64,000 nt of DNA from Glycine soja (GCF_004193775.1 NC_041010.1:40103562-40167561); one strand, 5' to 3'; numbered from the stretch's first letter, positions 23,489 through 34,300 are shown. Notes: generated from the letters alone by a model not told the origin. Numbers and translations are program-made.

Positions 23489-26400
23489 CTAATACATTCC
23501 TCCAATTCTATCTCGTCCCATTCCGCGCCTATCATCTGTTGCACGATGCATGAACGTATCCCGGCGATATTCTTTTGGTGGTGGGCCACCTCTTATTGGA
23601 GAGCGGCTTCTCTGTCTAACATCTCGAGCCCATCGACCACCACGATGGTGAGGAAATGATGGCAAAAGAGGTGGAGGGGGTGACAGTGGCCTCCTTTCAA
23701 ATCCTTTCCCTTCATCAGAGAAGCCATCTCTTCCACGATCTCTATTATCCCAGTCCGGTGGGGGTGGCCTATCAAACTTGTTTCTCCCCCTGTAAGCATC
23801 TTCTATGAAATCCATACGCTCTCTGCGCAAATGGGGATCTGGAAACTTGCCTTCATGCCTGAGTGGCGGCAGAGCAGCAGACCCATACTCTCTAGGGCCA
23901 TTCCTTGCCAACCCACGAGGAGGAGATCTATAGCCATTCAAAGTCCTTTCAGGGGAGCGATCAATTGGAGGTCCAGGAAAGCGTCTAGGAGGAGCATGAA
24001 GTGGTGGAGGTGCAGGATAAGCCCTCCTAGGACTTCTAGCAGGTGCATTACGAGACCTATTACAGCTGTTACAATGGTCCCGCCTTGCAAAGTTAAGATT
24101 ATTACACCTGCAAGATAGTAAAGCTAAAAGATATAATCTCCACAGAATGATCTTAGCTATTTGGATGTTTAACAACCAGAATTCGAAATAACTTAGGGCT
24201 ATTTAAAAGATAGGTAAGAGCAACAAGTAATTCCAATGAAAATGAAAGTCTGATCACAATCAGAATTCAGAAAGAATTGCCCTTACAAGGGATCAGGACA
24301 AATCCAATCTCCCTCCCTAGGACGCACATTGGGATTATTTCGATTGTTGCCTTCCCCTCTAGCAAGTCCAGAAACAAAGCCAGGCCCGTCAAAAGCTCTA
24401 CCCATTGGCCTGCCCCCTACTCTACCTCGACCATACGAGGGTGAAGGGTCTCGATATCTTCCTGGGTCTCTCCCACCACCATATCCACGGCTTCGTGGCA
24501 TGTTATTATAATCAGAACCAAAACGGTGATCTGCATCTCTTCGGTGAACTGGCGATGAAGAACCTGCACGAATTCTATATCCTGGGAAAACATAGACAGT
24601 GAAGTTTGAAAATAAGTGACTTACAGGAAGTGAGAGAAAATTCAGCATTGCAATCTACAATAGAATCCAATAATATTGTGATTATGCAACTGTCATATAA
24701 TCAGATTGACATTCCAAAGGGAAGGTTTCCACCACACAGGGCTTTTCCACCTCATGGATACGAAAATTAAAAATGTGTGGAAGAGCGCAGGAAGTTTATA
24801 TGACAACACCTTCAATGTCACTTTTCCCAAACCTGATCCATATTACTGTAAAGTAAACAAGTTCTATGAGCAAGGTTTTCCACTAATAAGTTACCTCCTT
24901 CATAATCATATACTTGATACCAATTTTTCCATCTCTGATGCTACCACGATATAATTAAAAATACAAATCATTTAACCTAACAATCTGAAATATCAAATCC
25001 AAATTCATATTTTGGAGCCACGGCAACCTAGGGGTTGCAGTATAAAATAAGAACCAAGCTCAAAACCAGGTTAAGAGTATGCACTAACCTCTCCTACTAA
25101 AAACTAATCCAACAAGACAAACAAACAATAGACCAATGTTATTTTTACCCTTTTGAAAGTAATCAAACTCAGGAGCACAATATCCAAATGTATACTCCAC
25201 AAGGAAACAACCAACAAACACCACCAACATACTCCCAAACTTTAATACCCCAATCAACCACTTGTTAGACTCTTTTCGGAACCATCTCTGTTAGTATGCT
25301 ATGACAACCAAAGGTAGATTCAAGCAACATAGTTCACCAATTTGCAGAAAAATTATACAAAGGAATGGCTCAGGCAGATAAACCCCATAGAAGCCATGTG
25401 CAACAATATCAGCATCCAATTCACCCTTTTTGGAATATACTATGCCCCCAAGTAACTTCAAAACAACAGTAGAAAGAAATTGGACATGGAGAAGGGCATT
25501 CTCTCATTTTAAGAAGATACACATCCCTTTTCTGTGCCATATTGGTGTACCCAGTCAATGCATCAACGTGAAAAATATCAGGATTCAGCAGAAGCTATAC
25601 AGCCATGTTGATATCAGAAGTTCTTAAATTTCACTTGTGGAATTACTACTCTGGAAAGCAGTCTTCCATGTTGTAAATAAAGAACCATCAGAATCATCCC
25701 TACCGAAGAAGAAAAACCATAGAAACTAAAATGACAACCATCAGCCCAACACAATCGTCGCAAGGACTATATTTCAAAAGTTACCCAGTATCTGGAATTG
25801 GAATAACCATGTGGAATTACTACTCTGGAAGAACCATCAGAGGCATCCTTACCAAAGAAGAAAAACCAAAGAAACTAAAATGACAACCATCAGCCCAAAA
25901 CAATCATCACAAGGACTATATTTCAAAAGTTTCCAGCAGCCTTGCATGTTGTAAATAAAGAACCATCTGAATCACCCCTAATCAACCAACCAAAGAAGAA
26001 AAACCATAGAAACTAAAATGACAACCACCAGCCAAAAAAATCATCACAAGGACTATATCCAAAAGTTACCCAGTATATGGAATTGAAATAACCAGGAGTT
26101 CAATGACAAAAATACCAAATACCAACAACCCTATGAAGTTATCGTCAGTAAATGTCATCTTCACAAAATGTCAGGTGAGCTTCCACAAAAGTAGCAAATT
26201 AGAAATTTATCCACCCACAAACACATCTTGCAGCAGAACCTAGATATGCCAGCCAAGGATTGGTTATAACTGTAGGTTATTCACTGAAAACAATTTGTAA
26301 TGGTCAGTTTCAGTCCCCTACAAACCCTGTAACAATATGGATGTTCTAGCACATTGTCCACTCTGTATCATGTATGACAATAACTTCAAATTGTATCCCA

Positions 26401-27668
26401 GACTGCATTAAATTCAACAACATTGTCTTAACTTTCACAAATATCCCAAACCAAACATATGACCCTAACTCTGCAAAATGAAAATCCATGCAACAGATTC
26501 TGTGCTGCAAAGCCCCAAGTTCATGCAGAATGGACTATTTCCATCATCCAACTCATTTATTAACCCTTTAAATAATAAAAAAAATCCCAGAACATGATCC
26601 AAAGCTGAGTTCATGGTAACATGCCTTCCTGAAGGCCCAAGATCTTGCAGGCAACATCAGAGCTGTAACACATAAAGGCAAAGTTTATTCACTGTTGACA
26701 CTCCATAATCGACAGGAGAGCCATGTGTGTGGCATGTACATAATGAATACACAGCAGATCTAACAAAACCCACATCTGTACAGATACAATCAGTCAAATG
26801 CGGAAAAGAAAAAAAAAAGGCAATTTTTATCTCGTCTAACCCCCAAATAAATAAAATACAACAAATTCAAGTAATCAATTCTACTTGAAATTTGAAAATT
26901 AAGCTTTCACTAATTTATACTTCCGCCCACATTTGGTTGGGACTAATTCTAGGAAAATTTGCTTGTTTTTCAAAAGTTTTTCAGAAAGTTGACTTTCTCC
27001 AACATAATTAGACAAGCACTTAAAAAATGAAGACTATGGGCAGCAAATGGATTCTCAATTGCTCTCCCGCTTTGTTGTTATCAACGAGCAAATGACTATA
27101 TTATTGGGGTTATCGATAGTCAAGTTAATAAACCAATAAAATCCAATGCCAAATACACCAAAAAGTCCAACAAGGCTTTCAGTCTTTCAGATGCAGCCTA
27201 AAGTGAAAACGAAACATATAACTTCAAAACAATAAAAACAAAAACAGATCCAAACAAGCCACAAACTCACCAATTTCGCACCGTTTTCAAGCATTAATCC
27301 ATTTTACAGCGCACCGTATCCAATATTTTTTTTCATAAACCAATTTAATAGTAAAAAGACAGACAAACCAGCCAATCCAGTTTCTAAATCAATATTCCGA
27401 AACGAAAAAATCGAAAAACCTAACTCAATCATCCGCATCAGTAGGGTTACGGAGATGAGAGACGGAACAAACCAGGTTCATCGGGATATCGATCGGAGCG
27501 GGAATAAGGAGGAGGGGGATCACGGTGGAGTTCGCCGGGCTCGAAGTCGGCGACGCGACCACCACCGGCTGCGACGGCCTCGGTGTGGGAGGGGCGGACG
27601 ACGAGGCTGCTCAGAAGAGGTGGGTGATGATGTGGCGGCGCGGGTTCCTTGTCCCTCGACGAAGCCAT
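23489..27668 (-). CDS. RanBP2-type zinc-finger RNA-binding protein
   Basis: Three coding exons (27668-27473, 24581-24287, 24107-23489) join in phase to 369 residues. One RanBP2-type zinc finger spans about residues 156-181: W158, C160, C165, N169-F170, C176 and C179 fit W-x-C-x4-C-x3-N-F-x5-C-x2-C. This type binds single-stranded RNA. The rest is low-complexity and basic: an N-terminal Pro/His-rich tail, an Arg/Gly/Tyr-rich region before the finger, and a long Arg/Pro/Asp-rich tail with RSRSP-like and PPPPP runs. This resembles plant TAF15-like or ZRANB2-like factors, so a nuclear role in transcription or splicing is inferred. Intron 1 is 2.9 kb and holds a three-copy repeat. Intron 2 interrupts the zinc finger between its first two cysteines. 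Confidence 0.88.
25636..26095. repeat. Three imperfect tandem copies (period ~140-150) in intron 1 of the zinc-finger gene
   Basis: A marker string, AGAAACTAAAATGACAACC, occurs at 25721, 25870 and 26008. Each copy is followed by CAGCC..AA.CATC.CAAGGACTATAT and AAAAGTT, and preceded by AAGAACCATC..GA and AAAGAAGAAAAACCA. The copies differ by substitutions and small insertions. A TGTGGAATTACTACTCTGG string begins the first two. It is noncoding DNA inside the intron. Confidence 0.75.
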
Positions 27669-27739
27669 CGGAGATTAACGCTTTTCTCGATTCTAATACA
27701 AATGTTTCTTCTTTTCGATCACCACCTCGTGCAGCATAT

Positions 27740-27748
27740 AAACCCTAG
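27740..27748. promoter_or_regulatory. Telo-box (AAACCCTAG) upstream of the zinc-finger gene
   Basis: AAACCCTAG lies about 72 bases upstream of the zinc-finger protein start codon at 27668, within TATAAACCCTAG. Telo-boxes close to the transcription start are common in plant genes for RNA-handling and translation proteins. The role here is inferred from position only. Confidence 0.4.
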
Positions 27749-27776
27749 ATTCATTATATGCAATGCAAGCTTTGCC

Positions 27777-27856
27777 CGTTTTTTTATTTTTAATTGAAAC
27801 TACGCAAAACGACAACCGTTTTTTTATTTTTAATTGAAACAAAGCAAAACGACAAC
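27777..27856. repeat. 40-bp tandem duplication
   Basis: Two adjacent 40-base copies (27777-27816, 27817-27856) share CGTTTTTTTATTTTTAATTG, then AAAC..A.GCAAAACGACAAC. They differ at very few positions. They lie just upstream of the zinc-finger gene, probably in its promoter. Confidence 0.75.
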
Positions 27857-28438
27857 CGTGTTTTACTAAATTTGATTTCCAACTTTTTTATTTTATTTTT
27901 TAAGTAGAGAAATTGAATATACGATTTGTTTTGTCGGTTTCAATTTTCATCCATTCATCCGATTAGCAAATTAAAATTTCAGATGAATACTTTTTGATCT
28001 AAAACACAGATGTTGTTTGAATCGGAAAAAGACTAATTAAGATCTCTCATTAAGTTGATCCACATTATTGATGGTATTTATTCAACAGCTCAAGATTTGA
28101 GTTTAATTTAATATAAAATAAAATATGAGCAGTTCAATTTTTATCTAATTATTTCACTTTGTTAATCAATCGTATGAATGCGTAAAAAATAAAATAGATT
28201 TTGATATCTAATATATTCTTGGATTTTTAAATTTAATTTATTCAAACTCTATTAATAGTAAATTTACAATTTTCTTTCACATAATAAAGGCTTTGTTAGG
28301 GTGTGTTTGGAGGGGGGAGGGAGTGTTTAAATGTTTTATTATAAACATTTATTCTGTAACTAATCTTGTAGTTAAGGCTGCAGAAATATTTACTTACGTC
28401 AAAAAGAGGATTTTTTGAAAATGAATTGTGATGTGTTG
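27857..28438. other. AT-rich spacer, nothing recognised
   Basis: AT-rich DNA between the zinc-finger gene promoter and the LINE remnant. No coding frame, RNA gene or transposon end could be supported. Confidence 0.4.
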
Positions 28439-29020
28439 TTAGGATTTTAGAAATTTAATTGCAGTGCGATGAGTTGGGTGGATCAGACTTTGGTGACGGA
28501 TGATTGGCTAGAAAATAGGATGAATTTACAATGGTTTTCAATAGAGATGTCTGTGATCATTGTCTAAATATTGTGGTGAGATATGGAAACTAGTGTTAGG
28601 ATTCAAAACCGTTTCATTTCAACGCTAGATGTTTTTATGCTTATTTAAAATCTAGAAGCAACATTAAACAAAATATTTGCACTGCGGGACAAACAGGTAG
28701 AGGTACGTTGTTAAGGGTGTTCGAACAAAGGTTGTTAAATTCTTCTCTGAGCATTTTTGATCATCGAAATGGGAGAGGCCTTAAATGGATGGTGTTTCAT
28801 TTTCGTGTCCTTAGCTTAGGAGAATTAAAAACTTACTACTTAGTTTTGTTTAGAAGAAATAAAGGAGGTGATTAGAAGTTGTGATGGTAATAAGAGTTTA
28901 AGGGCCAAAAAAGTTTAATTTTAGACTCATCAATTTTTTTGGGATACTGTAAAGGATGAAGGAATGTTATTAGAGGAATTTTGTATGAATGAAGTTAGTT
29001 TCTCTTATTTATTTTCCTAC
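28439..29020 (+). mobile_element. Degenerate LINE ORF2 remnant (endonuclease to reverse transcriptase entry)
   Basis: Translated pieces in shifting frames resemble plant L1-type LINE ORF2. DDWLENRMNLQWF is followed by RDVCDHC, then two stops, then DSKPFHFN (the SDHCP and PKPF motifs at the end of the endonuclease domain). Further on, EVIRSCDGNKS and FNFRLINFFWDTVKDE match the segment entering the reverse transcriptase. Stops and frameshifts are frequent, so this is a dead fragment. A small direct duplication (GGTGGACTTTTGCTCAATCT, twice near 29053-29096) lies just beyond it. Confidence 0.65.
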
Positions 29021-29124
29021 TTTAATTCCAAAAGTAAAATGTCTATAAAATTGGTGGACTTTTGCTCAATCTTTGGTGGACTTTTGCTCAATCTCTCTTG
29101 AGGTGTTTACATAAAAATTGGACT

Positions 29125-29570
29125 AGTTACTTCAGTCTTTGAAAAAATAAAAGTGTGACAATTTAATTCAAACGTTAAATATTTTTGTCAAAGCAAACAA
29201 AATGTCTTACATGATATTTGTGGACAAATTTGTTAATGAAAATTTTCGTATTGTGTCGCTGACTCCAATGCTGAGTAGGATGAACTGATTTATTAGTAAG
29301 ATTTTGTTGGACTAATTTGTCAGCGAGGAGAAATATCACACGCAAAATTGAATTTTTACTATTTTTTCTTTTTTGTCTCTCTTTCCACAATCACCATTTC
29401 TTTTATCTCTCTCCTTCCTTGCACTCATTTACAATGAAAACTCGAGAGAGACCCTCAAGTTCTACATCGACGACGACGACTTTAGGCTCACCGACAACAT
29501 CAATTCCTTCAAGTCCGACAACTCATTCCAACACATTAACCACGTCCTATCGATCACACCATTGCAACAA
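29125..29570 (+). repeat. Left arm of a long inverted repeat
   Basis: This segment is matched, in reverse complement, by about 33870-34300. Shared landmarks in order are: TGACAATTT..TTCA.ACGTTAAAT, AAACAAA.AATGTC.TAC, GGACTAATTTGTCA, CTCTCTTTCCACAAT, CTCTCCTTCCTTGCACTCATTT and GA..ACA.CAT.AA.TCCTTCAAGT. Similarity fades near 29560. The arm contains a short gene-like frame (LKFYIDDDDFRLTDNINSF) that I do not recognise. The two arms could be the terminal repeats of one large Mutator-like element or two opposite insertions of the same repeat. Confidence 0.7.
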
Positions 29571-29721
29571 CCTCTTTTCCAACCAAGTCAACACACACCC
29601 CTTGTTTCTAACAAGTTCTCATAACTAGGGATTGGCCCGCCCCGCGTAAGGCTCGCCCGCATTAACAGCAGACCGGGTCAGCCCGTCTCGTACTCTTAAA
29701 CGGATTTAAAATATTGGTCCG

Positions 29722-32441
29722 TGATAATTGCAAAATCTGAGCTAATTTGATAGTAAATTTTTGTTAATAATGATAATAATTTCTTCACTTTATTATTGAT
29801 TTTAATGAAATAACGAAGAAAATAACATCTTTGTAATTTTTTATTAGTAGAAGTCAAAAGAAGAAAATTTCAAGCACTTTAGAGGAAATTGATGAAAAAG
29901 CATTGAAGAAGGATTGGACAGCTTGCTCAACGCGCACTCTCGCTTAGCGGGAAAGTTCAGGCTTAGTGCGCAGTCTCGCTCAGGGTGCAACCTAGGCTTA
30001 GCGCGAGAAGGCTCACGAGGAAGCCCAGATACGCACTTAGCGAGAAAGCTCATGCTAAGCACGAGATCAGCGTGAAAAGTAAGCTACCTTAGGCCTATAA
30101 AAGGAGTAGAAAGCAGAAGAAAAAGATAAGTCTCGGAGCTATCCAAAACCTAAGCCTATCCCTTAGGGGAAACCCTCTCTTTTTTAACCATTCCACTTTT
30201 TCTTATTATTAGTCATCTAACATTTTCTTCCATTAGCCGCTGAAGTGTAAAGTCTCTGATGGTTATGAGAGGCTAAACTCCTTTTGTTGTAAGCTTCCAG
30301 GCCAAACTCTTGTAATGTAATTCTTCCTTATTATCTATTTAATGTAATTTTGTTTTTATTATTCTTCTCTATGCTTTTCTATTATTATGACATGATCACC
30401 CATATTATGTTTAGAGGGTAATGTATTGAAAAATGGTTATTTTCTAAAGAACTGGGGAAAGGTATATGAATAAATTCATTGCTAGAAATAGATTGACATT
30501 TATTTTGCCCAAGAATTTTTTAATCTCTTATCTTAGTAGAGTTTGTTATTTTATCTCTGTAAAGAAATTTGGGGAAAAAGGATAAATAAACTAGGACCTT
30601 CGTATAGGAAACCAAAGATAGGGTAATTCAGTAGATGTAGGTGGAAATAGAGATTTCATTAATTAAAGAAAATCTATTACAATACATTATAAGTAGTTTT
30701 GGCATGCTAGATCCCAACATCAAAACATTTTGATTTCATCTTTTTGCATTAAATTGCTGTTTATTTTTTCCGTTATCTTTTTCTTTGCCCTACTCTATGT
30801 AGAAGCAAAGCCTCATGATGAATCAAGATTGATTCAAAGATGTTTTGATGATAACAAAGATGATGACAAAGGTGATGACAAAAAGCTCAAAGGTCAATCA
30901 AAGAATGAGTTCAAGATGTTCAAGATAGAATCAAGAACACTTCAAGACTCAAGAGGAAAGTTGAAGAACACTTCAAGATTCAAGAGGAAAGTTGAATTCA
31001 AGAATCAAGAATCAAGATTCAAGGATCAAGCTTCCAAGAATCAAGATTCAAGAATCATGAGAAGACTTAATCAAGATAAGTATGAAAAAGTTTTTTCAAA
31101 AACTGAGTAGCACATGGATTTTGAACGTTGAAATTCAAATTCAAATGTGAAGAGTCACATCCTTTCACATAAAAGTTTTGTGTAATCGATTACCAATGAT
31201 TGTTTATGAATAAATCAAAAGATGTAACTCTTCAAATGGTTTTTGACTTTTTCAAATTGGTTTTAAGTTTTTCTAAAAGTTATAACTCTTCAAAATGGTC
31301 CTCTTGATCAGACATGAAAAGTCTATAAAAGCAAGACTTTGTTTTACATTTTCAACGAATCTTGCTATCAATCCAATCAATTCATTACAATCCTTTACAA
31401 GCCTTGAATATCTTTGAACTTCTTCTTCTTCTTTGTGCCAAAAGCTTTCCAAAGTTTTCTGGTTTTCTAAACCTTGAAAACTTGTGCTATTCATTCTTTT
31501 CATCTCTTCTTCCTTTGCCAAAAAGAATTCGCAAAGGACTAACCGCCTGAATTCTTTTTGTGTCTCTCTTCTCCCTTTTCCAAAAGAACAAAGGACTAAC
31601 CGCCTGAATTATTCTGTGTCTCCCTTCTCCCTTGTCAAAGAATTCAAAACGACACAGTCTGAGAATTCTTTTGATTCTTCCCTTTCCCATATACAAAAGT
31701 GTTCAAAGGACTAACCGCCTGAGAATTCTTTTGTATCCCCATTCACAAAGTATCAAAGGTTTAACTGCCTGAGATCTTTGTCTTAACACATTGGAGGGTA
31801 CATCCTTTGTGGTACAAGTAGAGGGTACATCTACTTGGATTGTTGATTGAGAACAAAAGATGGTACATCTCTTGTGGATCAATTCTAGTGGAGGGTACAT
31901 CCACTAGGTTCAAAGAGAACAAGGGAGGGTACATCCCTTGTGGATCTTTGCTTGTAAAAGGATTTTTACAAGGTTGGAAAAGAAATCTCAAGGATCGCAG
32001 GTCGCTTGGGGACTGGATGTAGACATGGGTTGTTACCGAACCAGTATAAAAACTCTTGTGTGTTTGTCTCCTTCTTCCCTACTTTTTTACTTTCCGCTGT
32101 GCATTTTAATTTCCGCTTTTACTTTTGGTTAAATTTCTCTTCTACTCCTTATTCTCTTAACAACATAAGTAAAAGCCTTAGAAGAGTAAATTTTTAATTA
32201 GTAAAGGTTTAGGAATAATTAATTCAACCCCCCCCTTCTTAATTATTCTGAAGCCACTTGATCCAACACTCTAAATTTTACACTTACAATTTTTTTATCT
32301 CTTTCTTCTCATTGCTTAATAATTAGGTTTGCATCACTTAAGTACAACCAAAGCCAAAGTTAATGTGAATTTGACACCTGGACTTTCATTTTAATTTTTA
32401 CTACTTATGATAAAATTGGTACACTTGTCAATTTGTTAACA
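29722..32441 (+). mobile_element. Ty3/gypsy-like solo LTR, split by a later insertion
   Basis: The proposed LTR starts TGATAATTGC at 29722. It carries a core promoter (CCTATAAAAGGAG near 30094) and is cut at 30797 by the copia LTR. It resumes at 32274 and ends near ATTTGTTAACA at 32441. Repeated GCTTAGCGCG/CGCTTAGCG words at 29940-30020 and the TGGTACACTTGTCAATTTGTTAACA-type end resemble soybean gypsy LTRs as I remember them. No internal domain, primer-binding site or second LTR is present, hence a solo LTR. A matching target duplication was not found, so the borders are provisional. Confidence 0.5.
30793..32273 (+). mobile_element. Copia-like solo LTR with 5-bp target duplication (SIRE1-like)
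   Basis: The LTR runs 30798-32268 (1471 bp), begins TGTAGAAG and ends GATCCAACA. It is flanked by the direct repeat CTCTA at 30793-30797 and 32269-32273. TG..CA ends plus a 5-bp duplication define an LTR insertion. Inside are a TATA box (TCTATAAAAGC, about 31321), the motif TGTAATCGATTACC near 31181 that I associate with soybean SIRE1-type LTRs, several GGACTAACCGCCTGA units (31.53-31.72 kb) and several GGGTACATC units (31.79-31.94 kb). There is no internal region, so it arose by LTR-LTR recombination. It interrupts the gypsy-like LTR. Confidence 0.8.
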
Positions 32442-32565
32442 GTTCACCCCCCGTCTCGTGGATCCTGCGGGCCAAATGGGTTGGTCCGCGAGCCTATTTT
32501 TCTTTAAAAAAATGTAATTTAAAAATAAATATATTTTTTCTCTTAAAAAATAGTCAATTACACTC

Positions 32566-32568
<3 letters not shown>

Positions 32569-32609
<41 letters not shown>
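32569..32609. repeat. (TA)n microsatellite inside the hAT-like element
   Basis: About 41 bases of uninterrupted TA repeat lie in the right part of the hAT-like element, outside the nested LTRs. Confidence 0.95.
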
Positions 32610-32615
<6 letters not shown>

Positions 32616-33265
32616 GTCTTAATAAATCTCTAACAAATACTTAATTACAAAAGTTTTAACACAACCAAATAAATTTTCAACATAAATGCAAAGAAATTTT
32701 GGATTGAGCTTTTAAGATTAATTGGGTTTGGGTTGGACTTAATTGGTGGTTATGGGCCAACCCGCGGACCCCGCAGGCCAAACCTACATAGCCGCGAATT
32801 ATGCAAGACGAGCCTAAAATCCTATATAGCCATGGATTTTTAAAAAAATTTGGTCCATAGCCCACGCGAACCGCGGGCCGGTCCATGGACCTAAGTCCGT
32901 TTACCTACCCCTACTCATAACAGAGGAATAATAACAAAAAAAAAAAAAAACAAACACACACACAATCCCTTATTCTCCCACCTACTACATTGCCTGCAAG
33001 GCCCTTGACGACGATTAAGTGGTGCAAGTTTTTTTATAAAATAGGAGTAAAATTTAAAATCTAATTTCTACTTTGAGCATATTGAAGTGACACAAAGAGA
33101 GGGAAGAACTTTAATCCATGTTTCGACACGATAGTGGGTCTGGTTGAGTGGTAACTAGCTAGGGAAAAAATGGAAAAGGAAAACATCACCATCATCATCT
33201 AGATTAATGATTGAGTAAAACAATGAAGTTGCAATAATGGCGAAGCCTGAATCACAAGAGCATCC

Positions 33266-33505
33266 ATGGATCTTGATGCAGTTCCTTTGTTAGTGGTTCT
33301 TCTAATAGCAATTCACGTTTTCACCTTGGTAACCCTAACCCCAATTTCTCTTCTTCAATTTTTTCTCTCTCCTAAGCAAACTTAACCTAAATTATTCTCT
33401 TTCTCTCTACTTCATGTGTATTGGATTTATAGATTGGCCAGTGACAATAAACCACAACAACAACAACTACTACAACAATAACAACAAAGAAGAAAGGCTT
33501 ATTGA
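33266..33505 (+). pseudogene. Broken gene for a small single-pass membrane protein
   Basis: The frame from the ATG at 33266 reads a hydrophobic segment (DAVPLLVVLLIAIHV) up to a good donor (CTTG|GTAACC) at 33328/33329. A second coding block at 33416 continues in phase with VYWIYRLASDNKPQ, then a Gln run and, after a stop, RRKAY and a final stop (33503-33505). Two defects are visible. The base before the second block is T where an AG acceptor is expected (TTCAT|GTG). A TAA (33479-33481) interrupts a CAA run. Plant genomes have tiny membrane proteins of this layout, but I cannot name the family. It lies between the arms of the inverted repeat, so it may be a host gene or a captured one. Confidence 0.5.
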
Positions 33506-33869
33506 CCAACTACAACAACAACGTTCTCATTCAATTTCATTTTCTACAAACAATTGTTGTGTGAAATTGTGTAGTAAAGGATAGGATTTTTTTTTGTATG
33601 ATGAGAAAGAATGATGTTTCATTTAACTTTTAAATTTGAGTGCTATTGATATGGTTGTTGTTTGCTTCTACGAACTACTGTGCCAAAATTGAATAATGTG
33701 TGTGAAATATAGGCAAGCTACAATGCAATTTAGTTCATTTTTTGTTAGTTGTATTTTATGCTTAGAGTATGTTTATATCAATAATTTAATAATATATGTA
33801 TCACATAAACAAATGGAAAATGATTTAGAAATTAAGTAATTCAAGTTGGGGGTAGGGACATGCATCGGT

Positions 33870-34300
33870 GTTTAAGGATTTAAAACTACTATAGAAAAAA
33901 AATAGAATGTGGTTGATGCGCTAGAAGTGTTGCCGAACTTGAAGGATTTTATGTCATCGAGGCTAAAATCGTTGTTGTCATCGTAGAAGCTGAGGGTTTT
34001 TGGACAATTCCAATGCAAATGAGTGCAAGGAAGGAGAGAGAGGATAATTGTGGAAAGAGAGGTAGAAAAAGTAGTAAACATTCAATCTTCCTTATGACAT
34101 TTTCTCCCATTGACAAATTAGTCCACTAAAATTTTACTATCAAATCACTACATCCCACTCATCACCGGAGTTAGCAACATAGTGGGAAAATTCCCGCTAA
34201 CAAATTCGTTAATAAATAACACGTAGGACATTATGTTTGTTTTGATGGAGATATTTAACGTATGAACCAAATTGTCACATTTTTTTGTAGATCTGGGGAT
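33870..34300 (-). repeat. Right arm of the long inverted repeat
   Basis: This is the reverse-complement partner of 29125-29570. Similarity runs from near 33880 to at least 34285. Beyond that, the two sides still share a looser ACTT.AGTC.TTGAA..AAAATAAA match. On the minus strand it too holds a short gene-like frame (FYDDNNDFSLDDIKSFKF) parallel to the one in the left arm. Substitutions and small indels suggest the two copies are not recent. Confidence 0.7.

Larger units (their letters stand above)
29618..32921. mobile_element. hAT-like DNA transposon (non-autonomous) with 8-bp target duplication
   Basis: The element itself runs 29626-32913. It starts TAGGGATTGG and ends so that the reverse complement reads TAGGGGTAGG. 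It is flanked by perfect 8-bp direct repeats CTCATAAC (29618-29625 and 32914-32921). An 8-bp duplication with TAGGG-type ends is the signature of hAT elements. Both subterminal regions are rich in GCCCGC/GGGCC-type motifs. No transposase is present. The bulk of the interior is a gypsy-like LTR that itself holds a copia-like LTR, plus an (AT)n tract. It is therefore a small non-autonomous element enlarged by later insertions. Confidence 0.8.

Noticed and set aside
25260..25630. Possible protein-coding remnant on either strand of the zinc-finger gene intron 1
   Set aside because: Neither strand gives a frame with recognisable domain motifs, and the frames are broken by stops every 60 codons or less.
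30730..31110. 126-codon open frame beginning with a hydrophobic stretch and a Lys/Asp-rich tail
   Set aside because: It crosses the border between the gypsy-like LTR and the copia-like LTR (30797/30798), so it is a chance frame across an insertion junction.
31990..32010. TCGCTTGG string resembling the start of miR168
   Set aside because: Only the first bases match; the rest differs and it lies within a retroelement LTR with no precursor hairpin.
33300..33345. AACCCTAACCCC as a second telomeric insertion
   Set aside because: There is only one and a half units, just inside an intron donor; too short to separate from chance.
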